Source: Anthonomus grandis grandis (taxonomy: Eukaryota; Arthropoda; Insecta; Coleoptera; Curculionidae). Taken from it: a stretch of DNA of 64,000 nt. The stretch lies in NCBI RefSeq assembly GCF_022605725.1, contig NC_065551.1, positions 2,976,001 to 3,040,000 on the forward strand, given 5' to 3'. The notes under the pieces are model-generated. The model did no database searches, was not told the origin of the DNA, and worked only from the letters and a program-made list of their open reading frames with translations. Made by a program: the position numbers and the translations under genes. This document shows positions 23,225 through 34,759 of this stretch, one piece after another; the stretch's first letter is position 1; each line of letters starts with the position of its first letter.

Positions 23225-24404
23225 AAGTAAAAACCTATTGTCCATAAACATTACATGTACAAACATTAAAATGTATTGAGCCATGAAAAAAACTTTAAAG
23301 AACGGCTTTTCTGGTTCTTAAACAGAAGTGGAACCACCAAATAATATATTCACCTAGTCAACACGTGGGAGTTATTGTATCATGTACTTATGTTTTCTTC
23401 TTTTTTTAAAGTTACTGCCGCGTCATCCTTCACCTAGACAGTACGTGATTGTTCTTTATCTTATCCTAACTAAAAACCCTTTCCCACACCCTTTTATGTC
23501 TGTGGTCAGCTGAATCTATTCATGCCGGTAGCCAGGCCGGATGATGTATTGTGGGGGAAGTAGAAGACCATGGAAGAATAGTTTTTTTGTAATATGATAT
23601 GATATTATGTATATGTTTTTAACGAGAGCATAATGTTACATATTTTGTTTTATAAATAATCAGCCCTAAAAATGAATATTCAAAACAAACTTTTCGTTTT
23701 GTAATCGTAGCAAACCTCCAAGTTAAGAATCCAACAACGTTTATAGTGCTGTTAGTTACCGGTATGGTACACCACAATAATAAATAAAATATACAGAGTG
23801 CCCCGATTAAGTCGGCGCTTTTAATATCTTTGTTAATATTTAAGATACAGGGTCGGTTAAATTAGCAATCTAGTAGAATTTTTTCTGTTGATTAAAATGG
23901 TGAAAACACTAAAAAATTGAAACTCGCGTTTTCAAGAAAATGTGAAAAATGTACTTTTGCTGATTATATTGATTTACAATAATAGCCTAAAAATAACAAA
24001 GTTATAGCGATATTAACAATTTTACCAAATTTAAGCAAGTTGGGTTTGAACTTTTTGAGAGCAAAACAAATAAATCATTGTTTGAATAATAAAATGACAG
24101 CAGCCATAGAGATTAAATAAAATAAATAAATACTAATAGTTTTATATACTGAGACGTTAGCAACGTTCGTGATTTTTGCAAAATCTAAATTAGTGAAATG
24201 CCTTTTACGAATAATTTTCTGCTATTGCATGAAAATGATTTCTGGAATATAATAATATAATATATGTAAATTCTGTATAGGAATATAATAAAGAGAGCCA
24301 GATCTTGTGCGATAATTACTGATGTTTTCACGTTAAATTAGCTTATAAGAGCATCTGTTAAAATAACAGAAAAATAAAATAATTTAAATAATTATAAAAG
24401 TGCG
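23225..24404. other. Intergenic with a transposon-end-like sequence
   Basis: At 23793-23830 the sequence ATACAGAGTGCCCCGATTAAG resembles the terminus of mariner-type elements of this insect group. It could be the far end of the transposase remnant at 24.5-25.4 kb. Nothing else is recognisable. Confidence 0.35.
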
Positions 24405-24595
24405 CTGAATAAATTAGGAACAGAAGTGTGCCTAGGATACAACCCTGCGGACACCTCTTGAATTCGTCAAATAATCGGAATGCTTACCTCTGTATATTAC
24501 TCTTTGTTTGCAATTTAATATATAATTTTTTAAAAAAGTTGACAGTTTCCATAGACAACCTAAAATAAGAAAGTTTACCACACAAAAGACTATCG
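24405..24595 (-). pseudogene. Non-LTR reverse transcriptase fragment
   Basis: Minus strand: ETVNFFKKLYI, then a block with LQTKSNIQR-like sequence, FRLFDEF and CPQGCILGTLLF, the RT block before the catalytic Asp-Asp pair. The fragment starts abruptly inside the transposase above it, so it appears to have been inserted there or joined by deletion. Confidence 0.65.
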
Positions 24596-25350
24596 CTGTT
24601 AAAAATCTGCATAAATGTGCTCTCGCACAGCAATAGCAAAATATGCGGAGCAACCATCTAACTGCAAAAACATGTTTTGTCGCAATTCAAATGGCACATC
24701 TTCCAGCAACAACGGCTATTGAATGGTCCAAAAGTTAAGAAAGACGTTGCCATTTAGGGATTATTCGAAAAACTATTTGCCCAATAATTCTGCCTTCCAG
24801 TATACCACACATTTAAGCATCAACGTCCTTGGTGCTTAACTTCACGCAACCAATGCGGATTTTCTGCAGACCAGTAATGCATGTTGTACAGATTGACTCG
24901 TTAGCAAACTACTGTCGCTATTAAAGGTGGCTTCATCGGTCCAAAGAATTTTGAATAAAAATTCTCTATTTTCCCGAATCATATTAAACATCCAATGACA
25001 ATAGTCCAACCTTCGATCGAAGTCTTCTTCTTTTAGGGCCTGATGCAAAACGACGTGATGTGGGTGCATTATAAAATTACTAATAAAAATTAAAATAAAT
25101 GTTACATAATTTCAAATAAGTCAGTATATTGGACATTTAAACATGCCTATGGTCATTCATTCAAAATATTTTGAACCGTTTGTCGCGATGTGCCAAACTC
25201 AAGCGATAATGCTCTTTTGCTAACATGAGGATTTCCTTAAATGTATTCTATCTTTCCGAAAAGTACGTAGTTAATATTTTCTTGGGTTCTTTCAATTCGT
25301 TACCGTTGAAATGTAGGCCGAAAACTTCCATTGGCTCGTAAGTATTGACA
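24596..25350 (-). pseudogene. Mariner-type transposase remnant (DDE_3)
   Basis: Minus strand: HTH piece NPHVSKRALSLEFGTSRQTV, linker, then MHPHHVVLHQALKEEDFDRR, RLDYCHWMFNMIRENREFLF, ILWTDEATFNSDSS (first catalytic Asp), MCGILEGRIIGQ, and FLQLDGCSAYFAIAVREHIY, which corresponds to the QQDGAPPH block with the second Asp. It stops at about 24596, where reverse-transcriptase sequence takes over, so the third catalytic residue is gone. Confidence 0.8.
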
Positions 25351-25459
25351 ACTATTGACAATCTGAGGTATATATATGTTTTGATTAAATATTTTTTTTT
25401 GTTTCCATGGCTTCCTTCAATGGCCTGCTTTTATTGGCAAATTTTCTTTGGCCTAAATT

Positions 25460-25690
25460 TTAGTTAAGGGAAAAGGTTAGGTTAGAATATTTAGATGCAG
25501 TTTTCGCAATCCTCTTTGGAATTTCTAAAAACTTTACCTTTTTAAATTCAACATTGCAGCTACGCCCCCTAGTGGTCATTTTAGAAACGTACAAATATTT
25601 TCCAGGTTTTCCTTGGCCGCTTTCATTATAATATTTTTTACCATAATCCATTACGATAAAGTACCTCTGCTCATGCTGATACATACTCAA
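25460..25690 (-). other. Unrecognised 76-codon reading frame
   Basis: Opens MSMYQHEQRYFIVMDYGKKY and is rich in Lys. No domain recognised. It could be a piece of a transposon gene or chance. Confidence 0.2.
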
Positions 25691-25859
25691 GCTGATTGTT
25701 GTTACAAGATATTAAAACATAATAATCATTTCAGTTACCAAAAGTAAGATATTTTATTTTAGTGACGTTTAAAAATAAATCATTTTGCAGAAAATATTTA
25801 TCAAGCAGGTCCATTGCGGCGTGTGCTTTATAAATACATATACCTATTTGCATTTATAA

Positions 25860-26350
25860 AAAATAGCCCAGGATTGATCCCTGAGGATTCCCTTTAGAGA
25901 TTAGCACTTACAGAGCTTTATACAAATTACCCAGCTCATCATTTTCCGCTACCATCTGCACTCTATCGCTCAAGTAAGATTTTATCAGAATCTATGACAC
26001 GCCATATGGCTTTAACTTTTTACACTTTAATGTCGTGATTCACAAAATCGAACTCGGCTTTCGAAAGGCACATCAATATTGCATAATCCTTGTTATTTAA
26101 TAAATTTATAACTTTTTTTTCTATTGCTTGATAAATAGCTCTAATCGTAGATTTGCAAGCTATTCTGTTTGTCAGTTGTTATTGAATATTTATCAAAAAG
26201 ATGCAAGTCTTCCATACAAACATTTTTCAGGCATCTTGCTAGTATTTGACAAGAGGGAAATCGGTCGATAATTTTCCTCCTTGTCTGCATCGCTCTTTTT
26301 GCATATATATATTTAAAGTTTAGATGGAAAAGTACCTGTAGTAAATGACA
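25860..26350 (-). pseudogene. Non-LTR reverse transcriptase remnant
   Basis: Minus strand in broken frames: fingers block with ENYRPISLLSNTSKMPEKCL, a garbled palm, and SLKGIPQGSILGYF near 25870. The catalytic Asp-Asp block lies beyond the break. Heavily decayed. Confidence 0.65.
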
Positions 26351-26929
26351 AGTTTAGAACATGAGATGTGGTCTTCTCACTTCTTCACAACTTCTTCAGT
26401 CACTCCCTTCAAAACAGATCAGGTACTGTCAACCTCACCAACAGTCACATTTTTTATGACTGTAATGATTTCAGTTTGTTTTTCAGTTGTTTTTATGACT
26501 GTTATGACTGTAATGTTTTAGTTCTATTCCATTGCAGCGATCCAGTGTGTCTAGAGAATTAAAACTGTGGTTTATATCGATAAAACAGACACCGACGTTA
26601 TCGACTTAAACAAATCGGACTATGTATTTAAATTTTTCTGATTATTTAACATTATATTTACAGTTTGTTTAAAATGTATAATACTATTGTCCATATTTAC
26701 AAACTTTTATTCAAATGAGACAATTACTTTGCCAACTTAGATTAAAGACTGTGCTAAATAGTAGACATGGTTCGGATACTCTGCTTTTTCCTTTCTTCGT
26801 GCTCAGTTTTTTTTTTCTAACTAGATTGAAATTATCAGCCTCAGTGCCATTCAGTGAATACCACAGTCATATTATTGAGAAACCCCTGCTAAAAACCATA
26901 ACCTTCTCTTGGACGTCATAAGTAAACAA

Positions 26930-27340
26930 AAACAAAATGGACATTTGAAAGAAAACAAAAGAGGTAATCTCATACAGAATCTATATCAAGAGGAAGAATG
27001 GAAATTTGTCCAAAAGAGGCGTAGAAACATTGAAGCAACAATAGGCCAACCCTAACCAAGCGTTCAGCTTACAATGTTGGTAACTTAAGATTTGCACAGA
27101 AAAGACATTGGATTCTCCTTTCAGAATTTTCATCTACGATGACAGGTGACATATTAGATTTTCTAAAAAGATACAACCTGGACAATAATTGTATCTCTGA
27201 AAAAAATGAGGATAAAGGAGAAGTGATGGAGATGGTGGATAGCCAACGTTGGCCCGTCGGTGTTATGATTAACTCTGTTGTGAACCTTTACTGCCATCTG
27301 GCAAAGAACATTCAAGTAAGTTTATGGTACAGGTAAACAT
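26930..27340 (+). pseudogene. Retrotransposon ORF1-like fragment
   Basis: Plus-strand pieces EEEWKFVQKRRRNI, VGNLRFAQKRHW and the open stretch TGDILDFLKRYNLDNNCISE followed by VDSQRWPVGVMI resemble the RNA-binding gag-like ORF1 of insect jockey elements, which has an RRM-like fold before WPxGV. Short and frameshifted; moderate confidence only. Confidence 0.45.
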
Positions 27341-27479
27341 ATAAATCACACTTTTAGTAGTAGAACTTTTAGAATATTTAAAGGTAATTTTCAAGGTTTA
27401 AAAAATAAAAATTTTACAGTTGGAGGTATACTTCAAGCAATAAAATGTTATCTTAGCATTAGTTGGATTTGATAGCCGC

Positions 27480-27860
27480 TCTTTGGCCTGTCGGCAACTG
27501 CTGTTCCTACTCCAATTCATTAAATTTTTAGACTTTTCCCATGCCCAGTTGTTTTTAATATGGGAGATATGTCTCTTACTTAGTCCAAGGTAGGGCTCGG
27601 GCTAATCGGTGGGAGAGATCATCCGAGCCTGGCGAATTTGTCTTTTAGAACTGGTCCTGGGTGCTTCGCTGGCCTTTAAGGTAGCCTGACGATTGGAGTT
27701 AATGATTATTACCAGTTCTGGACTTAACTTCTTCCCTTGTAGCAACCTCCAGAATAGCGAACACCTTCCGTGCGAAAAAGCTTATCCTTAATCGGTATTA
27801 CTTCAATATACTCCAGCTCCTGACAGCCCTCTGTCTGTATATCATATTTGCAAATAGTTT
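27480..27860 (-). pseudogene. Retrotransposon RNase H domain fragment
   Basis: Minus strand: IYTDRGLSGAGVYS (start of RNase H with TDGSK changed to TDRG), GRCSLFWRLLQGKKLSPEL, INSNRQATLKASEAPRTSSK (normally SDSQAALKAL, so the catalytic Asp reads Asn here) and a spacer ending near ACRQAKERLS. R1/I-type pol proteins carry this C-terminal domain. Degenerate. Confidence 0.62.
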
Positions 27861-28149
27861 CGACAAATGAAAATTTTGCAAATACGATCGAGCCTTTGTG
27901 TTAGAGATTAGGTTGAGTTGAAGGAATCTCCTAGCCATATAGTGTCCTCTGGCTTTACATTGAGAAGTAGCAGAATTGGCATTCGTATGCCCCACTACCC
28001 GAGTTGATGCTGCGATATGGCTCTATCCTTAATCCTAACATAGGATGCCAGCAACTCCTAGTGGAAGCTCCAACAAACCCAAAAGGAGATTTAGCGCTGC
28101 ACCTCGTGTGGTTATTATCGCACCTGTAATGCCAAGACTGGCCAGCTTT

Positions 28150-28800
28150 TGTAGTATAGTCGATTTTTGATCATTTAAGGCCTTGTTTGTTGCTATCTAC
28201 GAAACTACCGTATATTACTTTAGATTTGATCACACCAGTGAAGTTAGGAGAATGGTTGACCTCTGTAACTGTTCTTATCATTTGTCAAAAACTGTAAATT
28301 ATTATATAATGTATTACAACACAAAAAAGTCAAAATCTGCAAAGGCGCATATCAAGAAAATGTCTTTATCATTTTTTTTGTGTTACGGGTGTATTTTCGG
28401 GATTTCTCATTTTTTTTAGACTATGATAGTTGAGTTATTTATTATATTGGGTATTACGTCACTTATAGTAAAAATCAATTTAGAAATTTTTATCTCACAC
28501 GCTCAACAATTGAAAAGAAGAAGAAAATAGACTTATTCACGTATTTAAAAGAAATATGAACTTAAATCTGTAACGATACCGTTCGATATACTTAATTTAA
28601 TTTAAGTTCAATAAGTTTTAAATACAATAATTTACTTGAGGTATAATAGATTTTTTTATATACCTAGGAGCTGAGGTTCAATCTATTAATCTCTGAGCTC
28701 GTTTCTTCTTTTCAATATCCTACCTAACTTTGTTATGAATATTATAATTAAAAAACGATAAAAAACAACAAGAAGACCTACTTTTTTTAAAAATACCTAA
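28150..28800. other. Intergenic, no gene seen
   Basis: AT-rich. A 78-codon frame at 28183-28419 shows no domain. Confidence 0.35.
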
Positions 28801-28805
28801 TTTGA

Positions 28806-28846
28806 ACCAACGTTTCGGTAGTTATATCTACTACCGTTATCAAGGT
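28806..28846 (-). ncRNA. Hammerhead-like motif, copy 2
   Basis: Minus strand: ACC, TTGATAA, a 7-bp stem (CGGTAGT/ACTACCG) with loop AGATATA, then GAAACGTT and GGT pairing with the initial ACC. Compared with copy 1 the stem II sequence differs but pairing is kept, and the core has the same two changes. Just right of it is an AT-rich palindrome (28853-28890, 15-bp arms). Confidence 0.42.
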
Positions 28847-28852
28847 AATTAA

Positions 28853-28890
28853 ATAGTTAATATTAATAATTAATAATTAATATTAACTAT
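28853..28890. repeat. AT palindrome
   Basis: Arms ATAGTTAATATTAAT and its inverted copy around an 8-base spacer. Seven bases to the right of the hammerhead-like motif; perhaps the end of the same element. Confidence 0.55.
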
Positions 28891-29849
28891 GATAGTTGTT
28901 GCAAAAAGGATTTTTTTTGTTAAAAGATAAAAATTTTAAACAATATTCGACACGAAAAAAAATATACCTTGGCAGTAAATATGCGGAATGGTACCTTTGG
29001 AACTTCTGGATGTTGGGTTTCGCAGGAATCCCTCACTTTGTTATATTTTCTTAGAAATACTTAGAAACAATATAGACTTTTGCGAAAAAAAACTGGCGAA
29101 AACTGCGTTTTTTTAGTAAGAACTTTTTAGATGATCAGTAAGAGAGGGAGAGCCGTCAGGGGGCGCTTCGTGTGTCGAATGTGTAGTCTGGAGCTTCAGT
29201 TTGGATGGGACTATTTGTCCGGAGAGAAGGTCTGGGATGTTATTGGAGAGTATTTCGCTTGCAGCAAACAAAGCCTTTCCAATAAAGTCAAGGCTTACAT
29301 CTGGTGGTCAAAGCAGAATGGCTGTCAACTGGGTCAGTGACCATCTGCGGGACATGCCGAAAATGCTATGAACTCTAGTAGCTATCAACAAAGTAAATGG
29401 TGCCCTTGTTACCAAAGAGGTACACTCTGATTTTAATTGAATGGTTTCTTTCTTGGCGGTGCTGAGAAGGTTATCTCTGTTTTTCCGACAGCCTCTGGAT
29501 GTTTCTCCGATTTTCTAGTATAGCTGTTTGGGAAGGATCTACATTTCACCTTTGGAACTTTCAGCATTAATGATCTGTGGAGCATTATTGATTCTATAAA
29601 GAACACTTAAAGTAAAGACAGCTTTGACTTGAATATAAAAATTGCAAAATAATTAAATATATTATAAATCATCCACTAACTATTATTATTACCTCATGCA
29701 TTACTGCAAATATTTTTCCAAGTGTTCTCAAGATTGCTTCTAAAGGTTGCTATGTTCAAGAACAAGAACCTGAGAAATGAAAAAAAAATGTTATAATATA
29801 TGTTATAATACTTAACAACCAAATTAAGTAGTGTGAATCGAAGAGGCTA
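28891..29849. other. Unrecognised, possible repeat
   Basis: A 69-codon frame at 29131-29340 (plus) contains FVCRMCSLELQFGWDYLSGE and YIWWSKQNGCQLGQ; no known domain. The flanks are not coding. Confidence 0.25.
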
Positions 29850-30780
29850 TTTATTAAAAATCAGTTTGGTTTTCGCAATAGTGGATGTATTACTGTTACT
29901 ACAAGTGCACTAGCAACTTATATTCTTGAGAGTCTTGAGCGTAATTCAGATACTTATGCCTCATTTTTGGATCTGGCAAAGGCATTTGATTATAGATCCC
30001 ATCATATTCTTTTACAGAAACTTACATTTTATAATTTTCATCCAGATAGTATTAACCACATTCATATTTGAGTGATAGGTCGCATTATGTATCATGTGGT
30101 GGTCAGAAGTCCCGCAGGGCTCTGTTCTGGGTCCCACTCTGTTTCTTATCTATATTTAGTGAATGCAGTTCATTGTGCAGAATTAATCCTCTTTGCCGAT
30201 GATATCACGATCTATTTCTCTTATAAGAGGCATATGAATATTGATGAGATAATGTCAGATACTAGTGAGAGGCGGCAGTCTTCATTTGTGGCGAATTGTT
30301 GACGAAATTGTGTCTAAATTTTTCTAAGACTCAAACAATTAATTTTACTCTAGCACATAGGGCTGGTGTTACTGATGAATACCTTGAAGTATACTTTGAT
30401 CCAGGTATGACTCCGTTGGGGCTTGTGGTAATTTGTGTAAAAAACTGTTTAGTGTCATATATCCTATAAGGAACCTTTTAGTATCTGTCTCTGCAAGGAT
30501 CTGGTTGGCAGTCTATCATGGATGCTTCGCTTCTTGACTTTCCTATGCTATTCTTGTGTACTTTACAAGGAATGGGATAAGACTTGGGGTAGTCTGCACA
30601 TACTAAGAGACTGTTCGACTGTTCTGAGTGATCATCAAGTTACATCTTGGTTTTGTGTAAAAGTTTGCATTTGCATTTTGTTGCATTTATAGAGTTGTAT
30701 AACTCCTAGAACTTTTACTGGTAAGAAAAATTGTAATTAATAATTAAGTAATATGCAGGAATGAGGCAGTTGGAATAAAA
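29850..30780 (+). pseudogene. Non-LTR reverse transcriptase remnant
   Basis: Plus strand in several frames: NQFGFRNSGCITVTTSALAT, SFLDLAKAFDYRSHHILLQK (first catalytic Asp), EVPQGSVLGPTLFLIYI, LILFADDITIYFSY (catalytic Asp-Asp), and a thumb part near 30500 with WLAVYHGCF and LVYFTRNGIRLG. Many stops. Family not resolved. Confidence 0.78.
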
Positions 30781-31089
30781 AGTTTTGAGGTTATATTCAA
30801 ATTTATCTGGTGGGGTCAGATTAATCATTAATGTGGGATTAGATTGATCATTAGGGTGGAATGAGTTTAATTACAAATTTTTTATTATACCAATAATGTG
30901 GTTTTTTTTCAGTTAGTAAAGTATGCCATGGCAATATATAAGAAAACTGGGAGCCCGAAGATATGAGAATTATGAGCCAGACACATAGGTGATCATTACG
31001 TCGGACTTCAGCGAAATTTAAAATTCCCTTTGGTACGCTTAGGAATAAAAAATGCAGTTTACGGAGTATTTTCAACTATGATGAGATCA

Positions 31090-32065
31090 ATTTACAGGAT
31101 GATCCTGGTAAGGAAAAAGCTCTTTCATCGCGGAACAAAGTACCCAGAACGTGCCTGCAATTTTACGAAAAACTTCCCTATGTCGTCTACAAAGTTGCAA
31201 TGAGAGGTGCTGCAGCGAAGGATCGTGTTATAATACGGATATATCACGGATGGATGGACGCACAAACATTTACCGAATGGTTCGAGCCGTCATTTTTGTC
31301 GCACGCAAAAAGGTTACCAGGACGAAAAGTTTTGCTGGAGGACAACCTTTCGTCTGATTTTACTGAGACTCTAGAGCAATGTAAAATGACACACAAACAG
31401 CAGATGAAATGGGAATGAAACCATTAAAAATGAGCTCATAACCTCATTTCAAGCAGAAATTGTGCCACTAGATCCAGAGCGGATCCAGTAAATTCCAGTT
31501 CATGATGATGCTGTTGACGATGTTAATGATACCCTTTTGAACGACTTACAAGAACAATGATTATTGGCAGCTCCAACAAGAAGAAATGTTAAATGCAAAA
31601 AGCTTACTGTAGAGCCAGGCAAAAGTGTTACGGCTAGCAATAAAAGCTCCAGTGACTCAGATGAAGATGGACCACTAATGATCCATCTATCCAATAACTC
31701 AGATGACAAAACTGTTGGAATTGATGTGGATGTAAGAGATGAAACGGAATACTTCGAACCAAGAGTGGAAGATCTCGGAAGTTTTTTGCTTGTAAAGGTC
31801 TTCGGAGGATCAAGAATGAAAACGATTTATCGCTATACGGCAGTAGTTCAAGGAGTTAATTCCGATGAAGAAAATCATGATTTTGAACTATTAGGTATGA
31901 AATCGTGTAACAAAACTATTACTAACGGAAATTATTTGCTCCGCAACCCGGTGATGAATATCTAGCTAATATAGAAGATGTTATAGCCATTTTACCTACT
32001 CCTATTATAAACAACCAGGATAATAACTTTATATTGATTTTGCATTGTCATTATCCTCACCCGCG
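31090..32065 (+). pseudogene. Pogo/Tigger-type (DDE_1) transposase, deleted
   Basis: Plus strand: PRTCLQFYEKLPYVVYKVAM, GWMDAQTFTEWFEPSFL, KRLPGRKVLLEDNLSSDF (normally GDNLSSH, so the second catalytic Asp block is present), then an internal deletion that removes the third acidic region (CLPPNSTHxxQPLD). The C-terminal tail follows: FQAEIVPLDPERIQ, VEPGKSVTASNKSSSDSDED, SFLLVKVFGGSRMKTIYRY, and after a frameshift PGDEYLANIEDVIAILPTP. The tail type is common in insect pogo-like transposases and domesticated relatives; stops show this one is dead. Confidence 0.75.
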
Positions 32066-32525
32066 GTGATCAATCTCAGCCCGTAAATTGGAAATTTGAA
32101 TAATTTTGATACCATTAATCCGAAACAGACCGGAGGTTTTGTTCAGCAGGTTTTTCTGATGATATACCTTCTTTTAGTATATATTGATATATTATTTACA
32201 AATACGAAAAAGTTTCCAACCCTAAATTAAATGCAAAAAAAATCTGATCAATTTTACCCCAAGACGGCACTCAGAATTTTTATTATGTGTGTACCATTTT
32301 TATTGACTTGTGTATAATAATATTATCTGTAAGTTGCATAAATAGATAAATTTCATTTAAAAATATTTAGTTAGGGTACAAGTTATGGGTGACTACCTAA
32401 TTGGCTCATGATTTCTCAACAAGATTAACACATGAATCCTAGAGATCTTATGAAGCCGCTCAATGTCCCGTTTAACTAAAGGTCCCACGGGACCTAAAAA
32501 TTTTAATATAAAATTGGATTTTTTT
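32066..32525. other. Spacer, no gene seen
   Basis: AT-rich. 32477-32498 contains a short palindrome (GGTCCCACGGGACC) just 3' of the Penelope-like fragment. Confidence 0.35.
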
Positions 32526-32529
32526 AACT

Positions 32530-32790
32530 TTAATGCAATGTATGTCAGATATGAAGAAACTCAGCACATATGTTCATAGAAACTTCTTTCTGGAAATGAC
32601 CAACCATCTGAAGTACCGTATCACAGTTAGGAAACACAATAACAATGTTTGCGGCTTTAGATTTGTTAAATTTAAAAGTATATTCTCTGATGCAAGTGGT
32701 AATTTTTCTACCTGTTTGTCCTACGTAAACTGCGGGGCACGCAAAATCCGAAGAATAGAAAAGATCGTTTGTCTTTCGTCTTAACTAAAT
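32530..32790 (-). pseudogene. Penelope-like element, GIY-YIG endonuclease fragment
   Basis: Minus strand: FYSSDFACPAVYVGQTGRKI, TTCIREYTFKFNKSK and a trailing stretch with VFPNCDTVLQMVGHFQ. The CxxVYVGQTGR signature with a following Arg-Glu is the GIY-YIG nuclease motif found at the C-terminus of Penelope-like retroelements. The reverse transcriptase that should precede it is missing. It fits with the hammerhead-like motifs in this window, because Penelope-like elements carry such ribozymes in their terminal repeats. Confidence 0.68.
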
Positions 32791-32859
32791 ATTTCTTAAG
32801 TAATTTCCGTCTTAAAAGCCAAAGCATTATGGGGACAAAATAACTTTTAACATTGTTCC

Positions 32860-33900
32860 AAAGTAAGTTAAGAATCTAAATGAGTTTTTGGAACTATTTT
32901 TTTATGTTACGGGAGAATGTATATTTGTTGACATTTCTAAATTTTTTTTGTAACTTATAATGGAAAATATTAATTATAAATAATTTATTTTAAATTCATT
33001 TATTGCTTTTTTGATTACATAAAGTAATATAAGGTCGTCGATGTCTGAATGTCGTAAAAGTTTTTTTTATTATAATATATTGAGTTATCTTAGTTTTGAT
33101 CAAAGGCTATTTACAGAAAAATCAAGAAATAAAAGTTTTCAATAATAATAATGGACAGCCTGAGAAGATTTTTAATTTAAAGCAGAAAATAGTCAGATAA
33201 ATACCGCCAGCTCAATACAAAATTTGCCTTGAAATACATTGTATTCGACAACATTACATTTAGTCATGCTGATAATTTCTTGAAAGGAGAGGACACACTA
33301 AACTACTGGTCTTCTCAGCGTATGAAGTTTTTCATTTTTTTTTTAAACAACAGTATATTTCAGACCTTAAAACAGTTTCAAAATAACTGGCACTTACCAG
33401 TAATTTTTCAATGGAAATCATTATTTAGTTTTATTTATATTAATTTTTTTTGATCTTACATACTAATTTGCCTCATAAAAATTAATAAGAATATACATTC
33501 CATTATCTGTTTTAAATTTAATAAATCATACAGTTTGGAAATTGTTTCAGTTGGTGTACTTGCATTTATTGAGAAGAAAGTGCATGACGATTTTGACACA
33601 CTTGTATTCCTCCATCATCAAATTAGGTATTGTAGGTGCAAATCAATAAAACTATTATATAGCATAAATTTAGCTTTTGAATATAGGTAATTGATGTAAC
33701 CATCCACACCTATAAACAGAACTATTTTACGGATGACACTATTTATATGTGATTCCCAACTTAATTTACTCAGTATTGAACAAATTATACCAGATAATAT
33801 GAAGTATTTTTGATCCTATGTTAATAATCTGCGTAAAGATCAAGGAATACCAAAATCTATGGAATACAAGACTCCCGAGGAAGTATCTGAGGCTTTTGCT
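32860..33900. other. Intergenic, no gene seen
   Basis: AT-rich. The frame at 33229-33453 has no known domain. From about 33800 the flank of the next retrotransposon begins. Confidence 0.35.
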
Positions 33901-33959
33901 GACCATTTTGAATCATGCTATTCAGATTTTTCTACTGTTCCAGAAAATCTGGTGTCTGT

Positions 33960-34705
33960 CACAACATATTTTTACCAATGAAGAAATACTGGACAAACTT
34001 AACTCATTGGATGCCAATAAAGGATCAGGACCTGATGGAATCTCACCAGTGTTTGTCAAAAACTGTTTATCTGTGTTGGTTAAGCCTCTTCGGCTAATTT
34101 TTCAGAGGTCATTTGATACATCTTCATTTCCCACGTATTGGAAGCTGTCAGTTCTATTCCCTATTTTTAAAAGTGGACGCAAAACTGAGATTGGAAATTA
34201 TAGGGGTGTTTCTTTGCTTTTAGTTTTCTCCAAAATATTTGAATCCATTTTGACTGATGAAATATTTAACACCTTCAAATCCTATATTTTTCCGAAACAA
34301 CATGGCTTTTACAAAAGTAGATCAACGGCGACAAACCTAGCGGATTTTCAGGATTTTTTAAGTGAAAATATCGAAAAAGGCTATCAGATTGATGTTGTTT
34401 ACACCGATTTACAAAAAGCATTCGACAATGTATTCCATGGTCTGTTGATAAAGAAACTTGAAGCATTGAATCTAAACATGAAGTGGATCGATTCATATTT
34501 GAATAGTCGTACTCAACAAGTCAAGCTAAGGTTAAATAAGGTTATAAGAGGAACAGGGGGATAAGCTAGATAATATATGTAGATTCTTTATTTTCTTGCC
34601 TTTTTGTTTGATTTGTAAGCTTGTTTCATATTATTTGTGTTTCTTTTAACATTTACATGTAACTACCTGTTAAGGTGTGTGTAACTGAATATATAAATAA
34701 ATAAA
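33960..34705 (+). pseudogene. Jockey-like reverse transcriptase with internal deletion
   Basis: A long open stretch gives the first half of the RT domain: DANKGSGPDGISPVFVKNC, FPTYWKLSVLFPIFKSG, IGNYRGVSLLLVFSKIFESI, FPKQHGFYKSRSTATNLADF, VVYTDLQKAFDNVFHGLLIK (first catalytic Asp) and WIDSYLNSRTQQVKL. It breaks off at IRGTGG-stop, and within 20 bases the sequence has become a 3' UTR ending in AAATAAATAAATAA at 34695-34708. The palm with the Asp-Asp pair, thumb and C-terminus are deleted. 5' part also lost. Confidence 0.85.
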
Positions 34706-34759
34706 TTCCTTTATGAGTAAAGATCATGTACACTATCTTTTCAATATTTATACTTAGTT

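Noticed and set aside
29131..29340. 69-codon frame with two Cys in FVCRMCSLELQF
   Set aside because: Single short frame, no domain match, no splice sites in frame; left as unrecognised.
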